A stretch of DNA of 64,000 bases from JBFMEX01 sp040752215 (GTDB lineage Bacteria; Pseudomonadota; Alphaproteobacteria; Rhizobiales; Hyphomicrobiaceae), in the NCBI GenBank assembly GCA_040752215.1, contig JBFMEX010000081.1, forward strand, positions 1 through 64,000, given 5' to 3'. Position 1 is the first letter of the stretch. Each line of letters starts with the position of its first letter. Below are positions 58,966 through 64,000 of this stretch, in pieces. Under the pieces are notes generated by a model. That model was given only the letters and a program-made list of their open reading frames with translations. It made no database searches and was not told where the DNA came from. Both the position numbers and the translations under genes were made by a program.

Positions 58966-61900
58966 TCAAATGGACGCCCCGATCATTCTTGCTGAACCCG
59001 AAGGCGTCTCGTGTTGTGGCAATAACAGTGTCGCTTCCGCCTTCGGTCGGCGAACCCGGAACCACGCGGCATAGAGCGCCGGCAGGAACAGCAGCGTCAG
59101 GATCGTCGCGACCAGTAGGCCGCCCATCATCGTGATGGCCATCGGCCCCCAGAACACCGAGCGCGATAGCGGGATCATGGCCAGGATGGCGGCCAGTGCG
59201 GTCAGCACCAGCGGTCGCGAGCGCCGCACCGTCGATTCGATGATCGCATCCCAACGCGGGAGGCCGGATCCCACATCCGCATCGATTTGATCAACCAGAA
59301 TGACCGTGTTGCGCATGATCATGCCGGCGAGCGCGATGAGGCCCAACAGCGCGTTGAAGCCGAACGGCGCGTCGAACGCGAGCAACGAGAAGCTCGCGCC
59401 AATGAGGCCCAGAGGTGCGGTCGAGAACACCAGGAACAGCGTCGAGAAGCTGTGGAGCTGCAGCATCAGAATCGTCAGCATTGCCAGAAACATGAGCGGG
59501 AAGATCTTGAACAGCGCCGCGTTTGCCTTCGCGCTCTCCTCCACCGCGCCGCCGACCTCGATGCGCATACCGGGCGGCAGCGCGGCGGCGATCTCGTCGA
59601 TCGCGGGCATGATTTGCGCCGTGACGTCCGGCGCCTGCAGCCCCGGCGCGATGTCCGAGCGCACGGTCAGCACCGCATCCCGATTGCGCCGCCACAGGAT
59701 GGGTTCCTCGAACTCGTAGTGCACCCGCGCAACCTGGGAGATCGGAACGGCTGCGCCGGAGCGCGTGGGAATGGTGAGGTCCTCGAACGAGCCGAGGCCG
59801 AGCCGCTCTTCGGGAATGGCGCGCGCCACCACGGGCACAAGCTCGATGCCTTCCTTGTATTCCGTTACCGTGTAGCCCGAGAGCAGCGTTCCGAGCGTCT
59901 GCGCGATGTCCTGCGGCGTGAGCCCCAGCGAGCGCGCGCGGTCCTGTTCGACCTCGAGCCGGATCGACTTCTTCTGCTCGTTCCAGTCGAATTGCACGTC
60001 GCGTGTATTGGGGTTGGCGCGCATGGCGGTCCGCACTTTGTCCGCAACGCTGCGCACGCTATCTACGTCCGGGCCGAGCACGCGAAACTGCACCGGGAAG
60101 CCGACCGGCGGACCGAAGTTCAGGCGGTCGACGCGCAGGCGCGCCTCCGGGATGATGTTCTTGGCAAAAAGTTCTTCGAGGCGCGCCTTCAGCCGCTCGC
60201 GCGCCTCCGCGCCCTTGGTCATTATGACGATGAGCGCGAAGTTCTCGTTCGGCAGCACCGGATTGAGCGCCAGGAAGAAGCGGGGCGAGCCCTCGCCGAT
60301 GTAGGTCGTGTAGTACTCGAGGTCGGAGTCGCCCTTGATCAGCGCCTCCGCCCTCTTCGCCGCGGCCTCGGTGACACCGATGGAGCTCCCCTCCGGCATG
60401 CGAACCTCGATGAAGAGCTCGGGCCGCGACGACGTCGGGAAGAATTGCTGCTGAACCTGCGTGAACGCGGCAATGGCCGAGCCGAAAGCCCCAAGCGTCA
60501 GCGCGATGACGACCCAGCGGAAGCGCACCGACCAGCCGACGGCGCGGCGCAACGCGCGATAGAGGCGCGTATTGTAGATGTCGTGCGCGGCATGCGTTGC
60601 GCCGTGCCTAGAGAAGTCCGGCAGCAGCTTGACACCGATGTAGGGCGTGAAGAACACCGCCACGATCCACGAGACCACGAGGGCGAGCCCGACGATCCAG
60701 AAGATATTGCCGGCATACTCGCCGGCCGTTGAACGCGCGATGCCGACTGGCAGGAAGCCGACGGCGGTCACCAGCGTGCCGGTCAGCATGGGGAACGCGG
60801 TCGAGTCCCAGGCGTAAGCCGCGGCGCGCAGACGGCCCCAGCCCTGCTCCATTTTCACGACCATCATTTCGACGGCGATAATCGCATCGTCGACGAGCAG
60901 CCCGAGCGCGATGATCAGGGACCCGAGCGTGATGCGGTCGAGATTGAGCCCCGCCACGTTCATGACAACGAGGACGACCGCGAGCACGAGCGGAACGGAT
61001 GTCGCGACCACGAGGCCGGAGCGCCATCCGAGCGAGATGAAGCTGACGACGAGCACGATGGCCAAGGCCTCGACGAACGAGCGGAGGAACTCGCTGACGG
61101 ACTCCTCGACGACGCGCGGCTGATCCGTGATCTGGTCGATCTCGACGCCGGTCGGAACCTGCGACTTGGCGGCTGAAATCGTTTCCTTGAGATGCTTGCC
61201 GAGGTCGAGCACGTTGGCGCCCTTGGCCATGGCGACGACGACGCCAACCGCCTCACTCCCGTTGTGGCGCACGATGCTGCTGGGCGGATCCTCGTAGCCG
61301 CGCCTGACGACGGCAATGTCGCCGAGCCGGATCGTGGCGCCGCCCGCCTCGATGGGAACCTCGGCGATGGCCGCCTCACCCTTGAATGCGCCGGTGACAT
61401 GGACGTCGATGCGGTCGGCGCTGGTCTCGACGGTGCCCGCTGCCGTCACCGCGTTCTGGCGCGCTACGCTGTCGAAGATTGCCTGCGGCGTGATGCCGAG
61501 CGTCGCCAGCTTGCGATGGCTGAACTCGATGAAAATGCGCTGCTCGCGCACGCCGACGATATCAACTTTCGAGACACCAGGCGTGCGCATGAGGCGCTGG
61601 CGCACGATCTCGGCGTAGTCCTTGAGTTTCGCAAGCGATACGTCATTGCTCGAGAGCATGTAGATGGCGGTGTAGACATCGCCATACTCGTCATTGAAGA
61701 ACGGGCCCTGCACACCTTGCGGCAGCGTGGGGCGGCTGTCGTTGAGCTTCTTGCGCACCTGGTACCAGGTGTCGTCGACCTCGTTCTGCCGTGCCGTATC
61801 CTTGAGCTGTACCTGGATGATGGTCACGCCGGGACGCGTATAGGTCTTGACGTAGTCGAACAGCTCGAGCTCCTGCAGGCGCTTCTCGAGCTTATCGGCG

Positions 61901-62127
61901 ACTTGGTCCTGCATCTCCTCGGCGGTGGCGCCGGGCCAGGCCGCGCTGATCACCATCGTCTTGATGGCGAACGACGGGTCCTCGGCGCGACCGAGGTTGA
62001 GGTAGCTCATGAGCCCCGCCACCGAGAACACGATGATCAGGAACAGGACGAGTGCGGGGTGTTGAACCGCCCAGGCGGAAAGGTTGCCGCGCGAGACGGG
62101 AAGTTCGAGTTCCAATGGCGCGTTCAT
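58966..62127 (-). CDS. RND efflux pump inner-membrane transporter
   Basis: 1053 residues with the RND layout of two six-helix halves and two large periplasmic loops: first segment HPALVLFLIIVFSVAGLMSY, GLLVDDAIIAVEMMVVKMEQ after helix 4 and GLIALAGMIMRNTVILVDQI in the second half. The pattern is nearer to the AcrB/HAE group and its relatives than to CzcA-type metal pumps, but the substrate is unknown. Its ATG overlaps the adaptor stop codon (ATGA). No outer-membrane channel gene lies in this operon. Confidence 0.93.
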   Translation of the reverse strand: MNAPLELELPVSRGNLSAWAVQHPALVLFLIIVFSVAGLMSYLNLGRAEDPSFAIKTMVISAAWPGATAEEMQDQVADKLEKRLQELELFDYVKTYTRPGVTIIQVQLKDTARQNEVDDTWYQVRKKLNDSRPTLPQGVQGPFFNDEYGDVYTAIYMLSSNDVSLAKLKDYAEIVRQRLMRTPGVSKVDIVGVREQRIFIEFSHRKLATLGITPQAIFDSVARQNAVTAAGTVETSADRIDVHVTGAFKGEAAIAEVPIEAGGATIRLGDIAVVRRGYEDPPSSIVRHNGSEAVGVVVAMAKGANVLDLGKHLKETISAAKSQVPTGVEIDQITDQPRVVEESVSEFLRSFVEALAIVLVVSFISLGWRSGLVVATSVPLVLAVVLVVMNVAGLNLDRITLGSLIIALGLLVDDAIIAVEMMVVKMEQGWGRLRAAAYAWDSTAFPMLTGTLVTAVGFLPVGIARSTAGEYAGNIFWIVGLALVVSWIVAVFFTPYIGVKLLPDFSRHGATHAAHDIYNTRLYRALRRAVGWSVRFRWVVIALTLGAFGSAIAAFTQVQQQFFPTSSRPELFIEVRMPEGSSIGVTEAAAKRAEALIKGDSDLEYYTTYIGEGSPRFFLALNPVLPNENFALIVIMTKGAEARERLKARLEELFAKNIIPEARLRVDRLNFGPPVGFPVQFRVLGPDVDSVRSVADKVRTAMRANPNTRDVQFDWNEQKKSIRLEVEQDRARSLGLTPQDIAQTLGTLLSGYTVTEYKEGIELVPVVARAIPEERLGLGSFEDLTIPTRSGAAVPISQVARVHYEFEEPILWRRNRDAVLTVRSDIAPGLQAPDVTAQIMPAIDEIAAALPPGMRIEVGGAVEESAKANAALFKIFPLMFLAMLTILMLQLHSFSTLFLVFSTAPLGLIGASFSLLAFDAPFGFNALLGLIALAGMIMRNTVILVDQIDADVGSGLPRWDAIIESTVRRSRPLVLTALAAILAMIPLSRSVFWGPMAITMMGGLLVATILTLLFLPALYAAWFRVRRPKAEATLLLPQHETPSGSARMIGASI

Positions 62128-63254
62128 TGCACGACCTCGATGATGCGGACGGGGCTACCGGCGTCGAGCTTGTGAACGCCCGCGGCGACGATCTTCTGGC
62201 CCGCGACGAGGCCGCCGGAGATGATGGCAGACGTTTCCGTCCAAGCGCTGACCTCCACGCCCTGCTTGATCAGACGGCCATGCGCTTCATCGATAAGCCA
62301 GACCGATGGCCGGCCCTGATCCTTGAAAACGGCCGCTAGGGGAAGCTTGGCGCGCGCTCCGGCTCCTTGCGACGCGAGATGCACGGTCGCCGTCTTTCCG
62401 AGCGTGATGGCGGGGTCCGGCTTCAACAGCGAATAGCGCGCCTGATAGGTACGCGTCGCGGGATCGGCCTGGGGCGAAACCTCGCGCAGCCTCGCCTCGT
62501 AGACGCGGCCGGCATCGGCCCACAGCGTCACTGTCGCCATCGCGTTGCGGGCGGAGGCGATGCGGCTTTCGGGGATCGCGACTACGGCCTCGAGCTCGTC
62601 GAGGCGTGCCACGCGCACGACCAGTTGACCGGCGCCGACGACCTGCCCGACCTCGACTGGAAGCGCGGTGACAACGCCGGCCTCGGTCGCCACGAGATTC
62701 GTATAGGCGAGCTGGTTCTTGGCCAGTGCGAGGGCCCGATTGGCCCGCTCCGCACGCCCGCGCGCTTCGTCGGCGGCTGCCTTCTTCTGGTCGTAGCTCG
62801 CGTCGCTCACCCAGGTCTTCTTGTTGAGCGCCGCGTAGCGCTGCTCATCGGCTTCGGCCTGCCTGAGGCTGCTCTGCGCGGCCTTGAGCTCGGCTTCGGC
62901 GGATTCGAGCGAGAGCCGGTAGTCCGTCGCATCGAGCCGCGCGAGCGTCTCGCCGGGTGTGACTCGATCCCCGACGTCGATGAGCCGCTCGACGATCTTG
63001 CCGGCAACGCGGAAGCCGAGATCGCTCTCGTAGCGCGGCTTGATGGTGCCGGTATAGGACCGCGTATCCGTCGCGGCCGAAAGCGTCACCGATGCCGCGC
63101 GGACCGGCTGCGGCGCCGCCGCATAGGGCGCACTCTCGCTCTTGCAGCCCGAGAGGGCTGCCGCTAGCGCAACTGCAGCCCCGGCAGCGAAGCCGGGGCG
63201 CGCGAGCCTCCAAGGCCCGGGCTTGGCAGATGCAAACGACGCTATCGCACTCAT
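62124..63254 (-). CDS. RND periplasmic adaptor (membrane fusion) lipoprotein
   Basis: 376 residues. A lipobox LSGC (C37) indicates a lipid anchor. Lipoyl half-motifs flank a coiled-coil hairpin (YRLSLESAEAELKAAQSSLR and ADEARGRAERANRALALAKN), then beta-barrel and membrane-proximal domains follow. It links the RND pump to an outer-membrane channel. Translationally coupled to the pump gene. The promoter region carries two abutting palindromic operators at 63313-63350, consistent with repression by the divergent TetR protein. Confidence 0.92.
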   Translation of the reverse strand: MSAIASFASAKPGPWRLARPGFAAGAAVALAAALSGCKSESAPYAAAPQPVRAASVTLSAATDTRSYTGTIKPRYESDLGFRVAGKIVERLIDVGDRVTPGETLARLDATDYRLSLESAEAELKAAQSSLRQAEADEQRYAALNKKTWVSDASYDQKKAAADEARGRAERANRALALAKNQLAYTNLVATEAGVVTALPVEVGQVVGAGQLVVRVARLDELEAVVAIPESRIASARNAMATVTLWADAGRVYEARLREVSPQADPATRTYQARYSLLKPDPAITLGKTATVHLASQGAGARAKLPLAAVFKDQGRPSVWLIDEAHGRLIKQGVEVSAWTETSAIISGGLVAGQKIVAAGVHKLDAGSPVRIIEVVQ

Positions 63255-63312
63255 TTGGGGACCTCATCGCTGAGCCGGCGCTCGAGGTGGAACGATCGTG
63301 CCGGCGCCTAGA

Positions 63313-63350
63313 AAGTTAGTTAGACTAACTTAAGTAAGAGCGACTAACTT
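63313..63350. promoter_or_regulatory. Two abutting 19-bp palindromic operators
   Basis: 63313-63331 reads AAGTTAG-TTAGA-CTAACTT and 63332-63350 reads AAGTAAG-AGCGA-CTAACTT. The two sites touch end to end, 59 bases before the adaptor ATG at 63254. The arm and spacer lengths match the third copy at 63398. Binding by the adjacent TetR regulator is inferred. Confidence 0.8.
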
Positions 63351-63397
63351 GGCAAGAGGAATCGGCGACGAGTGCAAAAGCATCGCTGTGCCAACTC

Positions 63398-63416
63398 AAG
63401 TTAGATGTGCTAACTT
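63398..63416. promoter_or_regulatory. Third 19-bp palindromic operator, before the tetR gene
   Basis: AAGTTAG-ATGTG-CTAACTT, perfect 7-base arms with a 5-base spacer, 29 bases before the TetR ATG at 63446. It probably gives autorepression. Confidence 0.8.
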
Positions 63417-63445
63417 GTTGAATTGCAGGCCTAGGGAAGGACGTC

Positions 63446-64000
63446 ATGGCCCAAACAAGAGGACGCGTCGCGGTGCGCCCAAAGAAGCGGTTCCACCACG
63501 GCGACCTGCGCGAGGCGCTGATTGCCGCCACGCGCGAGCTTCTGATCGAGCACGGGCCGGACGGCTTCACGCTGGCCGACGCCTGCCGCCGTGCCGGTGT
63601 GACGACCGCGGCGCCCTACAAGCATTTTCGCGACAAGCAGCAGATCCTGGAGGAAATCGTGGCGCGCGGCTTCGAGGAGCTCGCCGCTGCCAATGCCAAG
63701 GCGGTGGCCGAGGGCGGGCCGGGCACCATCGCCGGCATCACCGCGATGGGAATCTCCTACCTCGAGTTTGCCGTCGGGCAGCCGGCGGTCTTCCGGCTCA
63801 TGTTCGGGCACAAGTCTGAGATCAGAAAGGTCGAGCAGGTCGACGAGAGCGGCAAACAGTGTCTGAAGCACGTGATCGATGAGGTGGCGACCTACAGCCG
63901 CAAGCACGGACACACCGCCGACGCCGAAGCGATTGCCTTGCGGCTTTGGACGTTCGTGCATGGAGCCTCGTCGCTCGAGCTCAACGGTGATTATCAGCGC
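63446..64000 (+). CDS. TetR-family repressor (C-terminus beyond window)
   Basis: 185 codons are inside the window; the end is cut. GGAAGG precedes the ATG. The N-terminal helix-turn-helix is typical (HHGDLREALIAATRELLIEH, LADACRRAGVTTAAPYKHF). A ligand-binding region with YLEFAVGQPAVFRLMFG and LRLWTFVHGASSLEL follows. Divergent from the RND adaptor-pump operon, with three matching palindromes between them. It most likely represses that operon until a pump substrate binds. Confidence 0.92.
   Translation, partial: MAQTRGRVAVRPKKRFHHGDLREALIAATRELLIEHGPDGFTLADACRRAGVTTAAPYKHFRDKQQILEEIVARGFEELAAANAKAVAEGGPGTIAGITAMGISYLEFAVGQPAVFRLMFGHKSEIRKVEQVDESGKQCLKHVIDEVATYSRKHGHTADAEAIALRLWTFVHGASSLELNGDYQR

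Noticed and set aside
63383..63405. TGGCAC and TTGCA sequences near the tetR promoter as a sigma-54 promoter
   Set aside because: The elements are about 10 bases apart in minus orientation instead of 5, so they do not fit the -24/-12 rule.

Overview
The window is 64 kb of high-GC DNA from a draft assembly (one run of 100 N). Dense, often overlapping genes, FixK/FNR-type palindromes, an NtrC-type regulator paired with a sigma-54 promoter, and fusions such as ribosome-hibernation factor plus cold-shock domain suggest an alphaproteobacterium, probably Hyphomicrobiales-like. That assignment is inference. No rRNA, tRNA, CRISPR array or intact transposon was seen.

Layout. (1) 1-4.0 kb, minus strand: solute-binding protein, sensor kinase and NtrC-type activator with overlapping ends. 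They precede a sigma-54 promoter (227-242) that drives an exported-protein gene running off the left edge. (2) 4.4-7.0 kb: isochorismatase-like YcaC and a pirin, divergent from a LysR regulator. (3) 7.1-7.5 kb: relic of a MocR regulator, a 41-aa exported peptide and a strong hairpin. (4) 7.9-19.5 kb: copper island. A plus-strand operon (small exported protein, TolC-like lipoprotein, multicopper oxidase, cupredoxin, CusF-like protein, OmpR-type regulator) faces a minus-strand operon (Met-rich Spy-like protein, DUF5676-like protein, P1B ATPase, membrane cupredoxin, DUF2933 protein). The sensor kinase sits on the far side. The same 14-bp sequence lies upstream of both transcription units. The N gap falls in the Spy-like gene and is flanked by a 127-bp duplicated contig end, so the gene is really intact.

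(5) 20-27.5 kb, minus strand: a six-gene HyfB-C-E-F-G-I-type membrane complex whose 'hydrogenase' subunit lacks three of the four Ni-Fe cysteines, preceded by a small XRE regulator and a decayed DNA methyltransferase. (6) 28-48 kb: stress and low-oxygen neighbourhood: amino-acid dehydrogenase, CapA-like protein, PEBP-like protein, HPF-cold-shock fusion, helix-hairpin-helix protein, RtcB with archease, DASS transporter, solitary GroEL, DUF3175, DUF3775, MBL hydrolase, an ACP-acyl-AMP ligase-acyltransferase fusion, a long-chain acyl-CoA synthetase, a nitroreductase pseudogene and an APC permease. Three consensus and two near-consensus FNR/FixK boxes lie in front of these genes, which suggests a shared oxygen-responsive regulon.

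(7) 48-57.3 kb: flavin reductase-like protein, then transglutaminase, ATP-grasp/alpha-E fusion and transglutaminase-DUF2126 on the minus strand, with a divergent zinc metallopeptidase. This predicted peptide-handling system has no established function and is the best candidate for undescribed biology here. (8) 57.4-64 kb: a hypothetical protein, a short-chain dehydrogenase, and an RND pump with its adaptor, divergent from a TetR regulator. Three 19-bp palindromic operators lie between adaptor and regulator.
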